Shown here: piece after piece, positions 47,946 through 55,843 of the stretch | Position numbering within the stretch: position 1 is the stretch's first letter | How the letters are laid out: each line of letters starts with the position of its first letter | NCBI GenBank assembly: GCA_964448675.1 | Contig: CAYUZU010000006.1 | Span: 1-64,000 of the forward strand | DNA from: CAYUZU01 sp964448675 | GTDB lineage: Bacteria; Planctomycetota; Phycisphaerae; UBA1845; Fen-1342 | DNA length: 64,000 bases | Direction of reading: 5' to 3' | Notes under the pieces: generated by a model | Databases searched by the model: none | The model's input: the letters and a program-made list of their open reading frames with translations, nothing else | What the model was told of the DNA's origin: nothing | Program-made: the position numbers and the translations under genes

Positions 47946-48070
47946 ATCGGCTTACTCGTTAACGGGCCTCCCGGCGGGGCCGGATTGCCTTTCAATTCGT
48001 CATCCGACGTACTCGCGTCAAACCGCAATCGAAACCAGGCGCGAGCTTCGCGCTGGCTGCATCGCGAATT

Positions 48071-48098
48071 ATCATACCCGCGAGACCATGGATCGCAA
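48071..48098 (-). promoter_or_regulatory. Possible promoter for DUF2294 copy 1
   Basis: Minus strand TTGCGA (48098-48093), 16-base spacer, TATGAT (48076-48071). The -10 matches 5 of 6, the -35 4 of 6. It would give a leader of roughly 120 bases to the GTG at 47945. Confidence 0.4.
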
Positions 48099-48213
48099 GT
48101 GTGTTTCGGCGGCTGGGCCGTGGCCGCCAGTGAGCCAGCGAATACCACGCGCACATACGCACGGTGTCCCACAGGGACGTTTGGGCGGCGTTTCCGGGTA
48201 AACTGATGCAACG

Positions 48214-48594
48214 ATGAAGACCCAGGGCGAAATCGAGGCAGGGATCTGTGAGGGCGTCCGGCGCTTCGAGCAGGAGTACATGGGCCGCGGCCCGACGGAC
48301 ATTCATACCCACCTGATCGGAGATCTGCTCGTGGTTCGGCTGCAGGGTGTCCTGACCGCAGCCGAACAGCAACTGGTCGGATCACTCCCGGCCGAGAAGG
48401 GGCGTGAGTTGCTCAAGCAGGTCAGAACGCAACTGATTGAGACCGCCCGGCCGGTGCTGGAAACGATGGTCGCGGAGGTCACGGGCATCAGGGTCGTCAG
48501 CTTGCACCACGACATCAGCACCCTGACCGGCGAGGAAGTCGTGCTGTTCACCCTCGCTCGCTCGCCCGGATTCCGCGAGAAGAAATCCAAGTAA
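48214..48594 (+). CDS. DUF2294 protein (copy 2)
   Basis: 126 residues, no signal peptide. It shows the canonical family pattern EAGICEGVRRFEQEYMGRGPTDIHTHLIGDLLVVRLQGVLTAAEQQLV...ITGIRVVSLHHDISTLTGEEVVLFTL. It is a closer match to the family than copy 1. DUF2294 proteins occur in diverse bacteria, often near ion-translocating or stress genes, without a defined function. It faces copy 1 across 268 bases. Confidence 0.87.
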   Translation: MKTQGEIEAGICEGVRRFEQEYMGRGPTDIHTHLIGDLLVVRLQGVLTAAEQQLVGSLPAEKGRELLKQVRTQLIETARPVLETMVAEVTGIRVVSLHHDISTLTGEEVVLFTLARSPGFREKKSK

Positions 48595-48618
48595 GGAGCC
48601 CCCCACGGCGGGGCCCCC
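48595..48618. terminator. Hairpin between convergent DUF2294 and small basic gene
   Basis: GGAGCCCC/GGGGCCCC forms an 8-bp stem with one mismatch and a 7-base loop, immediately after the DUF2294 stop and 8 bases before the facing stop. It could serve both strands. No T tract. Confidence 0.5.
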
Positions 48619-48626
48619 ACCTCGTG

Positions 48627-48815
48627 CTATTCGTCGACGTCGCTGTCTTCGGCTGTGAGGCCCTCCCCGCCCTCGGTCGGCGGTGCCTCATTGGCCTCGG
48701 CGCGGTTCTGGCGCCGTTCACGTTTCTGCGCTGCTTTCGCGGCCTTGTCGATCTCACGCTGCCGCTTCTCGTATTCACGCTGACGCTTCTTTACTGACGG
48801 TCGTTTCTTCGCCAT
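48627..48815 (-). CDS. Small highly charged coiled-coil protein
   Basis: 62 residues: a basic Lys/Arg/Glu-rich helical N terminus (KKRQREYEKRQREIDKAAKA) and an acidic tail ending DSDVDE. The ATG at 48815 is chosen because GGAGTGAG lies just upstream; the reading frame extends 23 codons further without one. No known domain. Similar small KR-rich proteins are frequent in planctomycete genomes (recalled, not checked). Confidence 0.55.
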   Translation of the reverse strand: MAKKRPSVKKRQREYEKRQREIDKAAKAAQKRERRQNRAEANEAPPTEGGEGLTAEDSDVDE

Positions 48816-48908
48816 TCTCACTCCGTTTGTGGTGGTTGCAGCGCAGCACGTCGGCACGCAAGACTGCCAGGGCGGTTCCGGCACGCTCGGTGAACATGGG
48901 CGGGGTGT

Positions 48909-49295
48909 TCATGCCTCCGCCGCGGACTCACTTGCGCGGTTCCCGCTGTTCCACACGGGCATCGCCTCAAGGCGCTCCCGCAGCAGGTCGAACGTGGTGT
49001 CGGTTCGATCGTTGAAATCCTGCAGCGCTACCATCGCCTCGACGCCGGTATCGCGCGGAGGCCAGCCAACCGCCCTGCGCTTGCCGATGAGGTGCCGTTC
49101 CATCTGCCCGAAGAGCACGCACGCGCGCTGCCAACCGAACAGCCGGCACAGCGCGCCGGTGATATCCCACGCAACCGCGCTGATGGCGTCGTACGTCACC
49201 GCGTCGCCGCTGGCATCGCGCGCCTCGGCATCACGGCACCACTTTCCGCGATGGTCCAGCAGTGCGAGCAGCTGGGTCTTTTCGTCGGTCATCAT
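48909..49295 (-). CDS. DUF6197-like small protein
   Basis: 128 residues from the MM start at 49295; the frame is open to 49394. Its sequence KTQLLALLDHRGKWCRDAEARDASGDAVTYDAISAVAWDITGALCRLFG fits the DUF6197 pattern (W-C-x-x-A-x-A-R-D-A-x-G...A-V-x-W-x-x-x-G-A). The start is uncertain because no strong ribosome site is seen. No role is known. Confidence 0.6.
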   Translation of the reverse strand: MMTDEKTQLLALLDHRGKWCRDAEARDASGDAVTYDAISAVAWDITGALCRLFGWQRACVLFGQMERHLIGKRRAVGWPPRDTGVEAMVALQDFNDRTDTTFDLLRERLEAMPVWNSGNRASESAAEA

Positions 49296-49829
49296 GGGCT
49301 CATCCGATTTCAGCCTTGCCAACCTCCGCCGGGTCCGCCAGCGGTCCAACGGATCGCCGTGCAAATGAGGAGCGTACCCGCGTCGGGTCATCAATCGAGC
49401 CTCAGTGACCAGTCCGTTTCAGAAGAAAGCACCCGCGACCGCGGGCAGGTCCTCAGGAAGAGGAAGGATCAGAGAAGATCGGTATTGAGCGAAGCATACC
49501 CGGTTCTGATCCGTCCGAAAACAGCGCCTCCCGGGCCCGTCGCCGGGCTCCGCGTTGAAGCCTACCGGCGGCGGTTGCTTGACCGGCGTCGCGGGTGTGG
49601 CGGGAGAACGCGCACTTCGGTTTCACCTTAGTCACCCCGTCTGGACGGCCCCCACGAGAAGGCTTTGTCGCCTAAGTGTTTGTTTCTGATTGCTTTACGT
49701 GAATGGCGCAGTCGCCCGCCTGCACCAGACCGCGATCGTCGCGGGTTCGTGACTCAGACGGTCGGGACCGGCTGACCAAGCCGCCGGCCATCCCGCTCGC
49801 GTTCGCGTTCTGCTGGTGGCCGGGCGAAT
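49296..49829. other. 534-bp interval without a clear gene
   Basis: Only short open frames, none with a domain. A minus-strand frame of 60 codons near 49453-49635 is not convincing. The neighbouring frameshifted gene suggests this stretch has been decaying. Confidence 0.35.
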
Positions 49830-50237
49830 TCAGTGTCCGTCCGTAGCGAAGTCAGGGGTGAGCGCCCACAGCGGGCCCACATCGTCATCCGCCGGCAGCA
49901 TGTCGGCGTTCTTGACCAGTCCTTTGATGTACAGCTTGCGCATGGCTTCGTTTCCCGGCGCATTCCACCACCGGCCCCGTCTTGGCGCAATCGGCACTCC
50001 GCGTTCCCATTGGTCGTCTCGGCGGGCAGGACCTCGATCCGCACGCCCCAGCCGGCGTACGTGCACAGCATTCGGCCAAGCTCATCGAATGACAACTCGC
50101 GGTCATCAATGACAACCGCGAGCTCGCCGTCCGCCCCCCCCATCCTCGATCAGGCACCGCAGGATGTCACCACGCGGCGACCATTGGTCAGCGCCATTGT
50201 GATAGCGAATCTGCGGTTGGCCAGGGGGAACCTCCAT
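49830..50237 (-). pseudogene. Frameshifted gene, possibly DUF7713-like
   Basis: Three minus-strand frames seem to belong together: MEVPPGQPQIRYHNGADQWS to RGDILRCLIED (50237-50150), then DGELAVVIDDRELSFDELGR and MLCTYAGWGVRIEVL, then GRWWNAPGNEAMRKLYIKGL and VKNADMLPADDDVGPLWALT to the stop at 49830. The first break is at an 8-C run (50133-50141), so a sequencing error is possible there. The middle part resembles a C-terminal 'IDD-x-ELSFDELGRML-x-TYAGW' motif I associate with DUF7713. Function unknown. Confidence 0.4.
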
Positions 50238-50353
50238 CGAAACATGCCGGTAGCGTGGTCATTGTGGCGGCGCGGCCCGTGCGCCCCAAGTAGATCAGGT
50301 CTGAAACCTCGCGCCCCCGCTCGCCTCGCTGATCCGGCCGTCGCGCAGTGCCC

Positions 50354-50977
50354 TTAGCGCACCTCCGCTGCTCCCGCCCAGCCGCTGACCTCCTCGCGGA
50401 TGCTCGGCCGGGCGAACCAGATCAGCAGGAAGATCGGCAAGAGCCAGCCCCACAGCAGCGTAAGCACCGCCGTCAGCGGCGCCATGACCTCCACGACGCC
50501 GGGTGGCAGGGCCGTCGCGTTCGGGTCAACTTCCTGCTGCAGCCCCAGGCTTTCCTGCATGACCAGGTAGGTGAAGATGGCGGCACCCAGCGCCACGATC
50601 ATCTTTACGACCGCCCAGACCTTCGCCAGCACCACGGCCCGCGCCCGGCGCCGCGCGAGACCGGCGCCGACCACGATCAGCATCACGGCGAGTGCGACCA
50701 AGAGCAGGCTGTTGGGGACGCTGAACCAGAGCCAGCGCCGTGTCAGGTCGATCTGCGCTTCCGCCGCCTGCTCCGGCTGCGGCATCATGCGCTGCCATTG
50801 CTCGGCCATCAGTGACGACATAAGTCCGCAGCCATGTGACAACGTGGCGAGCGCCCCGTAGACGATCGCGATCACGCCGAGCACGGTCGGCCACGACGAG
50901 CGCGGCGTCGGCTGGCGCATGCCGGGCTGGGTCGGCGGGGCGCCCGGCGGCGGCGGTGTTTGCGGCGATTCGGTCAT
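50354..50977 (-). CDS. Small multi-pass membrane protein
   Basis: 207 residues. A Pro-rich N terminus (ESPQTPPPPGAPPTQPG) precedes about four hydrophobic helices: VLGVIAIVYGALATLSH, LLLVALAVMLIVVGAGLA, MIVALGAAIFTYLVMQ and VMAPLTAVLTLLWGWLLPIFLLIWF. Unrecognised. It is 39 bases after lpxI and probably the last gene of that minus-strand operon. Confidence 0.72.
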   Translation of the reverse strand: MTESPQTPPPPGAPPTQPGMRQPTPRSSWPTVLGVIAIVYGALATLSHGCGLMSSLMAEQWQRMMPQPEQAAEAQIDLTRRWLWFSVPNSLLLVALAVMLIVVGAGLARRRARAVVLAKVWAVVKMIVALGAAIFTYLVMQESLGLQQEVDPNATALPPGVVEVMAPLTAVLTLLWGWLLPIFLLIWFARPSIREEVSGWAGAAEVR

Positions 50978-51016
50978 GGTGCGCCTCCCGAGAGTGTATC
51001 GGCCGGTTGCCGGTGA

Positions 51017-51886
51017 CTAGGCTTCGTCGGTACGTCCAATGACGGCGATGCGGTAGCGCGTGGCCAGCTCCAGCAGTTTCTCGCGCTCGAGGATCAGCGT
51101 CCTGCCCGCCTCGAGGACCAGGCCGGCCGCCCGGTTGCGCTTGAGGTTCTCGATCGTCTGCGGGCCGACGGTGGGCACGTCGAAGCGCATGTCCTGGTCG
51201 GGCTTGGCGATCTTGACCAGCGTCCAGCCGCCCTGCGGGCAAAGCTGGCCGGCGCGCTCGATGAGCTGGTCGGTACCCTCGATGGCCTCGACGGCGATGA
51301 TTTCGCGTTCCTTGACCGCGACGGACTGGCCGATGTCGAGCGCGCCGATCTGCTTCGCCAGCGGCCAGGCGAACGCGGCGTCGTCCTGGACGGTGGGCGG
51401 CGGCTCGAAGGCGGTGAGGACGCCGGCGGGGGCGAGGGCTTCCGGGCAGTAGCGCGTGGAGTCGACCAAGATCAATCCTCGGCGGGCCATCTCGTCCGCG
51501 ACCGCCCCGAGCAGGGCGTCGTTGCGCTTGTCGCGGGCGTGGAAGTACCACACGCGTATGCTCGTCAGGTCGGGCAGGTACTGCAAGTACTGCAGCCAGC
51601 GCGGGCCGGCGAACATGCGGGCCTTGCCCACCCGGCCGGCCATGACCACCTCGCGGCAGCCGGCGCGGCGGAAGACGCGGATCCACCGGCCGAGCTGCAC
51701 GATGCCGCGCCAGCGGAAGACGTCGGCGACGGTGTGCAGGGCGGGGTCGGCACAGCCGCGCAGGGCGACGATGGTGACGCGCCGGCCGGCGGCGCGCATG
51801 CCGCGCGCGACGAGCCAGGGGAACTCGCCTTCGCCGGCGATAAGCCCGAGGGGCGGGTCATGCGTTGTGGCGGCGTCCGGGGTCAT
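51017..51886 (-). CDS. lpxI: LpxI-family UDP-2,3-diacylglucosamine pyrophosphatase
   Basis: 289 residues from the ATG at 51886. The family pattern is seen: LGLIAGEGEFPWLVARGMRAAGRRVTIVAL, a middle PDLTSIRVWYFHARDKRNDALLGAVADEM, and the end VEAIEGTDQLIERAG...VKIAKPDQDMRFDVPTVGPQTIENLKRNRAAGLVLEAGRTLIL. It hydrolyses UDP-2,3-diacyl-GlcN to lipid X in lipid A synthesis, on the cytosolic membrane face, replacing LpxH. The frame is open upstream to 52084 but that part consists of repeats and is not conserved. It follows lpxD. Confidence 0.9.
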   Translation of the reverse strand: MTPDAATTHDPPLGLIAGEGEFPWLVARGMRAAGRRVTIVALRGCADPALHTVADVFRWRGIVQLGRWIRVFRRAGCREVVMAGRVGKARMFAGPRWLQYLQYLPDLTSIRVWYFHARDKRNDALLGAVADEMARRGLILVDSTRYCPEALAPAGVLTAFEPPPTVQDDAAFAWPLAKQIGALDIGQSVAVKEREIIAVEAIEGTDQLIERAGQLCPQGGWTLVKIAKPDQDMRFDVPTVGPQTIENLKRNRAAGLVLEAGRTLILEREKLLELATRYRIAVIGRTDEA

Positions 51887-51910
51887 GGGCGTTGCATTCG
51901 CTGCGCCTCG

Positions 51911-52122
51911 TTGCAGGGCGGGTTCGGCCCGCCGGCACGCGTGCAATGTAGGGCGGGTTCCACCCGCCGGATACGGACATTGAACAACCGTGTCATTGTA
52001 AGGCGCGTTCCACCCGCCGGCACGCGTGCAATGTAGGGCGGGTTCTACCCGCCGGAATCGCGGCGCGCGTAACGCTGCCGTCATCGACCAGGCAATACTC
52101 GGCGGGCAAAACCCACCCTACC
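51911..52122. repeat. Cluster of palindromic REP-like elements
   Basis: Four to five copies of a palindrome, GGCGGGTTCCACCCGCC with variants, spaced 40-60 bases: GGCGGGTTCGGCCCGCC, GGCGGGTTCCACCCGCC, GGCGCGTTCCACCCGCC and GGCGGGTTCTACCCGCC. Most are preceded by GTAGG/TAGGG and two or three are followed by GGCACGCGTGCAAT. A final inverted-type copy GGCGGGCAAAACCCACCC lies near 52100. This repeated element is interrupted by no gene and separates lpxD from lpxI. Confidence 0.75.
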
Positions 52123-53176
52123 GTTCCGCCAGCTTGGCCTTCAGCTCCGCCAGTTCGCGCTCCAGGCGCTTGACGGTGTCGCTGAGCTCCGGCAGGCGCT
52201 GCTGGTAAACGACCAGGCGCTTGTGCTCGCGGATCGGGATAGCCGGCTGGCCGAGGACCGTCTCGCCGTCGTCGATGTTGTTTGTGACCCCCGCCTTCGC
52301 GCCGACGCGGGCGTGATCGCCGATGCGGATGTGCCCCACGACGCCGACCTGCCCCGCCAGCATCACGTGATGTCCCACGTTCACTGAACCCGCCAGCCCG
52401 GTCTGCGCCACGAACAGGCAGTGCGCACCGATGTGCGTGCCGTGGCCGACGGCGATGAGGTTGCTGAACTTGGTGCCGCGGCCGATGACGGTCTTGCCGA
52501 GCGTAGCCCGGTCGATGGTGCAGTTGGCGCCGATCTCGACGTCGTCCTGGATCTCGACGTGGCCGATCTGCGGAATCTTGACCCACTGCCCCTCGTACGG
52601 TGCGTAGCCCAGGCCGTCCTCGCCGATGGTCGTATTCGCGTGGATCGTCACTCGATCGCCCAGCACGCAGTCGTCATACACCACCACGTTGGCATACAGC
52701 AGCACATTGTCGCCGATGCGGCAGCGCGGCCCGACGTAGCAGCCCGGGTAGATCACTGCGTTGTCGCCGATGACGACATCCTCGTCGACCGTTGCCCCGG
52801 GGTGAATCGTCGCGTTCTCCCCGACGCGGGCCGACGGGTGGATCTCGGCTCGGCCCGCCTCCGGCGCCACGCGGCGATGCTGCCGATAGCCGTGCAGCTT
52901 GACGATCAGCACGGTGATGGCGGCGTAGGGGTCGTCGACGCGAATGAGGTTGAGGTGTTCCGGCGCCGCGACATCGCGCCCCAGCACGACCGCCGACGCC
53001 CGCGTTGTCTGCAGCGTCTTTTCGTACTTGGGGTTGGACAGGAACGACACGTCGCCGGCCCGCGCATCCTCGAGCGTCGCGACGCCGCGAATGACGTGCT
53101 GCGGGTCGCCCACCAGCGCGGGCTTCATCCCGTACTGGTCGATTGCCGCGCAGAGTTCCTTGAGCGTCGCTTGCAT
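52118..53176 (-). CDS. lpxD: UDP-3-O-acyl-glucosamine N-acyltransferase (LpxD)
   Basis: 352 residues. The N-terminal domain (VIRGVATLEDARAGDVSFLSNPKYEKTL) is followed by a left-handed parallel beta-helix with hexapeptide repeats (IHPSARVGENATIHPGATVDEDVVIGDN...), with a His in the VGHGTHIGAH segment where the catalytic base sits. The C-terminal helix (ELSDTVKRLERELAELKAKL) is family-like. It adds the N-linked acyl chain in lipid A synthesis. The ATG at 53176 has GGGAG about 6 bases before it; an in-frame GTG two codons upstream is less good. It lies 15 bases after btaA and upstream of lpxI. Confidence 0.95.
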   Translation of the reverse strand: MQATLKELCAAIDQYGMKPALVGDPQHVIRGVATLEDARAGDVSFLSNPKYEKTLQTTRASAVVLGRDVAAPEHLNLIRVDDPYAAITVLIVKLHGYRQHRRVAPEAGRAEIHPSARVGENATIHPGATVDEDVVIGDNAVIYPGCYVGPRCRIGDNVLLYANVVVYDDCVLGDRVTIHANTTIGEDGLGYAPYEGQWVKIPQIGHVEIQDDVEIGANCTIDRATLGKTVIGRGTKFSNLIAVGHGTHIGAHCLFVAQTGLAGSVNVGHHVMLAGQVGVVGHIRIGDHARVGAKAGVTNNIDDGETVLGQPAIPIREHKRLVVYQQRLPELSDTVKRLERELAELKAKLAER

Positions 53177-53191
53177 CAGCACTCCCGCCGG

Positions 53192-54355
53192 CTACGCGTG
53201 CGCCTTGTGACCGTTGCGCAGCGACAACACATAGAAGCTGCCGTAGGTGGCCGAGCGGTCGCGGGCGAACAGTCGGGCGGCGAGCTCATCGTGCCGCTGC
53301 ACGTGCGGCAGGATCGACGGCGGCGGATCGAGCTGGTAGCTGCCGCTGCGGTAGATCATCCGCGCCCCCGGCGCCGCCGCCCGGAGCACGCTCTTGAGGG
53401 TCTGTTCGAACTGGTCCGGCGTCATCCAGTCGAAGATGTCCAGCAGGTTGAACTTGTTGATCGACGCCGGCGGCTGCGTGTCCAGGAACGGGCCGAGCCA
53501 GCCGTTGACGACCTGCACCCGGTCGAGGTTGTTGCGCAGCGTCTCGTAGTTCTTCTCGAGCAGGTACGGCGGCACGCGATCGCCGCGGAACTTGCCGGTG
53601 AGCGCCTGCGACAGGAAGTAGTTATCGTACGAGGGGACGCGCGTCAGGGCGTACTCGACCCGCTCCTTGACGTACGCGTACATGTCGTGGCGGCCGTTGA
53701 CCAGGCGGTACTGCTCGGGGTGCACGCCGCACAGGTAGAGCATCGGGCGGAACATCACGAATCGCCGCGACCAGGGCCCCCAGACCTTCGGGGCGGCGTA
53801 TTTCTCGTACCATTCGCGCTGCTCCTCGAGGGTGCGCAGCTCGAAGAACTGGTCGATGTGCTGCTGCTTGATGCCCAGCAGGCTGAGAAAACGGCGCAGA
53901 ATCCGACAGAACAATCCCGTCCGGCCGTAGTTGTACAGCCCACGGGCCGCCATCCACAGGTTCTCGTCCCAGAACGCCTGGGCATAGGACGAGATGTTGG
54001 GCCGCAGCTTGTTGCGATAGACCCTGGTGACGACGGCCGGGTTGCGCGCGGCGAAGATGTCGAAGAACGTCGCGTGATCGACCGTCCTGATCGCCGCCAG
54101 CTTGAGCTCGAGGATCGCGTTCTGCGCCGGATTGCCGTCAACGCTGATCAGCTTGCGTGGACTCTGGCAGAGGAAGTTCAGCGGATTGCAGCCGGCCGAG
54201 CTGATGGAGATCACCGTGTCGTCCGGGCCGACCTCCAGCGCCTGGCGGTCCATCTCCGGGTCTTCCCATGACATGTTGAAGACGATTCCGTGAAAGACCA
54301 GCCGCTCGAGCCAATCGCGATTGTGAACCTCGGGCATATCGAGGACTTGATGCAT
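53192..54355 (-). CDS. btaA: BtaA-type 3-amino-3-carboxypropyl transferase (DUF3419)
   Basis: 387 residues. DUF3419 family: FHGIVFNMSWEDPEMDRQALEVGPDDTVISISSAGCNPLNFLCQSPRKLISVDGNPAQNAILELKLAA, a Rossmann-type SAM site, then many conserved aromatic and charged positions (WDENLWMAARGLYNYGRTGLF). BtaA moves the 3-amino-3-carboxypropyl group of SAM onto diacylglycerol to make diacylglycerylhomoserine. It lies 2 bases after btaB in one operon. Together they would make the betaine lipid DGTS. Confidence 0.87.
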   Translation of the reverse strand: MHQVLDMPEVHNRDWLERLVFHGIVFNMSWEDPEMDRQALEVGPDDTVISISSAGCNPLNFLCQSPRKLISVDGNPAQNAILELKLAAIRTVDHATFFDIFAARNPAVVTRVYRNKLRPNISSYAQAFWDENLWMAARGLYNYGRTGLFCRILRRFLSLLGIKQQHIDQFFELRTLEEQREWYEKYAAPKVWGPWSRRFVMFRPMLYLCGVHPEQYRLVNGRHDMYAYVKERVEYALTRVPSYDNYFLSQALTGKFRGDRVPPYLLEKNYETLRNNLDRVQVVNGWLGPFLDTQPPASINKFNLLDIFDWMTPDQFEQTLKSVLRAAAPGARMIYRSGSYQLDPPPSILPHVQRHDELAARLFARDRSATYGSFYVLSLRNGHKAHA

Positions 54356-54357
54356 TC

Positions 54358-54972
54358 TCAGGCACCTTTCCGGCCAACAGCGGTGAAGTTGTAGCCCCCG
54401 AGCCAGTAGTGGACCGTGTAGCGGTCCAGCCGCTTGCCCAGCTCATCCTCGTAGGGCCGCAGCGTCTCGACGTGATTGAGGCGGAACCAGCCTCGCATCA
54501 ACGGCGCCAGCGGTCCCCAGCCGACGAACCGGCTGAAATCCAGTACCACCAACGTGCCCGCGGGGGCGAGGTGCTCGATGGCGCGATCCAGGGCCGCGAC
54601 CCAGTCCGGGATCATCGTCAGGCTGTAGCCGAAGAAGATCGCGTCGAACTGGCGGCCGAGATCCAGCGCGGTGGCATCCCCCTGGACGAGCTCCACGTTG
54701 CGCCACCCGCGCCGGGCCCGGCGGCGCTCGGCGCGCTCGAGCATGTCGGCGGAGAAGTCGAGCCCGACCAGCCGCCCCTCGTTGGGGTCGAGGTACGCCA
54801 GCAGGTAGGGGAAGTTGAGCCCGGTCCCGCAGCCAATCTCCAGGGCGGTGCTGTTGGGACGCAGGTTCAACGCCGCCGCCGCCCGCCGCCGCCCGTGCAG
54901 GATCGTCCAGCGGGTGCTGTCGTAAATGGCGGCCTGGAAACGATAAAACCGTTGTACGGCGCTCTCGGACAA
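54358..54972 (-). CDS. btaB: BtaB-type SAM-dependent methyltransferase
   Basis: 204 residues. Class I SAM methyltransferase with motif I ALEIGCGTGLNFPYL near residue 42, then LVGLDFSADMLERAERR and VELVQGDATALDLG. It starts with TTG (54972) preceded by GAGGGAG with 8 bases spacing; no ATG is available. BtaB N-methylates diacylglycerylhomoserine three times to the betaine lipid DGTS. The role rests on its being directly before btaA; by sequence alone it could be another lipid or quinone methyltransferase. Confidence 0.78.
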   Translation of the reverse strand: MSESAVQRFYRFQAAIYDSTRWTILHGRRRAAAALNLRPNSTALEIGCGTGLNFPYLLAYLDPNEGRLVGLDFSADMLERAERRRARRGWRNVELVQGDATALDLGRQFDAIFFGYSLTMIPDWVAALDRAIEHLAPAGTLVVLDFSRFVGWGPLAPLMRGWFRLNHVETLRPYEDELGKRLDRYTVHYWLGGYNFTAVGRKGA

Positions 54973-55218
54973 AATGGCAACTCCCTCAGACAGCGGGATC
55001 TCGCCCGGCCGGCGGAGCGTCCACGGTGCGCACCATCACCGCGACCCGGCCGGGTGCAGCCCCATAGTGTAGCGACGTGAACTGTGGCGCCAAACGGGTT
55101 TCGGCCCGCTGCCGAGCGGCGCCGGCCACTGGTGCCCGCCGCGGCGCGCCGGTATGATTCGCGCCGGATTGATCGGGCAGTTCTCAAGAATCCGTAATGA
55201 TCTGAAGGGAGAGACACC

Positions 55219-55788
55219 ATGTCGAAGCGAGCGACGATCTCGATCATTTTGATTTCAGTTGTGGGTATGACGGTCGGCTGCCAGCAGCCGTCGATGGCGG
55301 AGATGATGAAGCAGCCGCCGCGGCCCGCGGAACTCGACCAGCTCGAGCCTTTCGTCGGTACCTGGCGCGGGACGGGTGAGATGACGTCCCCCAACAGTGA
55401 CGAGGTCATGAAGACCACCGGCTTCAGCCGCGCCTACTGGATCGCCGACGAGCACCTGCTGGTGGAGGAGTTCGAGTACGGCATGGAAAACGGCGAAACG
55501 ATGAAGGGCATCGCCGTGACCATGTACGATGCCAAGGCCGGGAAGTTCCGCTCGTACATGTTCGATGACTGGGGCACAGTCGGCATCGGCACGATGCAGT
55601 ACGACGCGGACGAGGACGAGTGGGAGTCCAAGGGCAAGTCGCACGACTACACCCACGGCGGCACGACCAGCTGGGAAGGCGAGATGCGGCTGATCGGCGC
55701 CGACAAGATGGAGTGGTCGCACGAGGGCTACGTTGGCCTCATTCCGATGAAGGTCTACGAAATCACCGGCGTGAGCGAGCGGGAGTAA
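55219..55788 (+). CDS. Lipoprotein, DUF1579-like
   Basis: 189 residues. Lipobox VGMTVGC after a short signal peptide. The mature domain (ELDQLEPFVGTWRGTGEM...WIADEHLLVEEFEY...YDAKAGKFRSYMFDDWG...) fits the DUF1579-type lipocalin-like pattern. Function unknown; presumably an envelope lipoprotein. Divergent to the btaB operon. ATG at 55219 has AGGGAGAG upstream. Confidence 0.78.
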   Translation: MSKRATISIILISVVGMTVGCQQPSMAEMMKQPPRPAELDQLEPFVGTWRGTGEMTSPNSDEVMKTTGFSRAYWIADEHLLVEEFEYGMENGETMKGIAVTMYDAKAGKFRSYMFDDWGTVGIGTMQYDADEDEWESKGKSHDYTHGGTTSWEGEMRLIGADKMEWSHEGYVGLIPMKVYEITGVSERE

Positions 55789-55843
55789 CTGGTTGCGCCT
55801 GGCGGCGCTGGACGTTTGAACGCTATTGGTCTATCACACGGGT

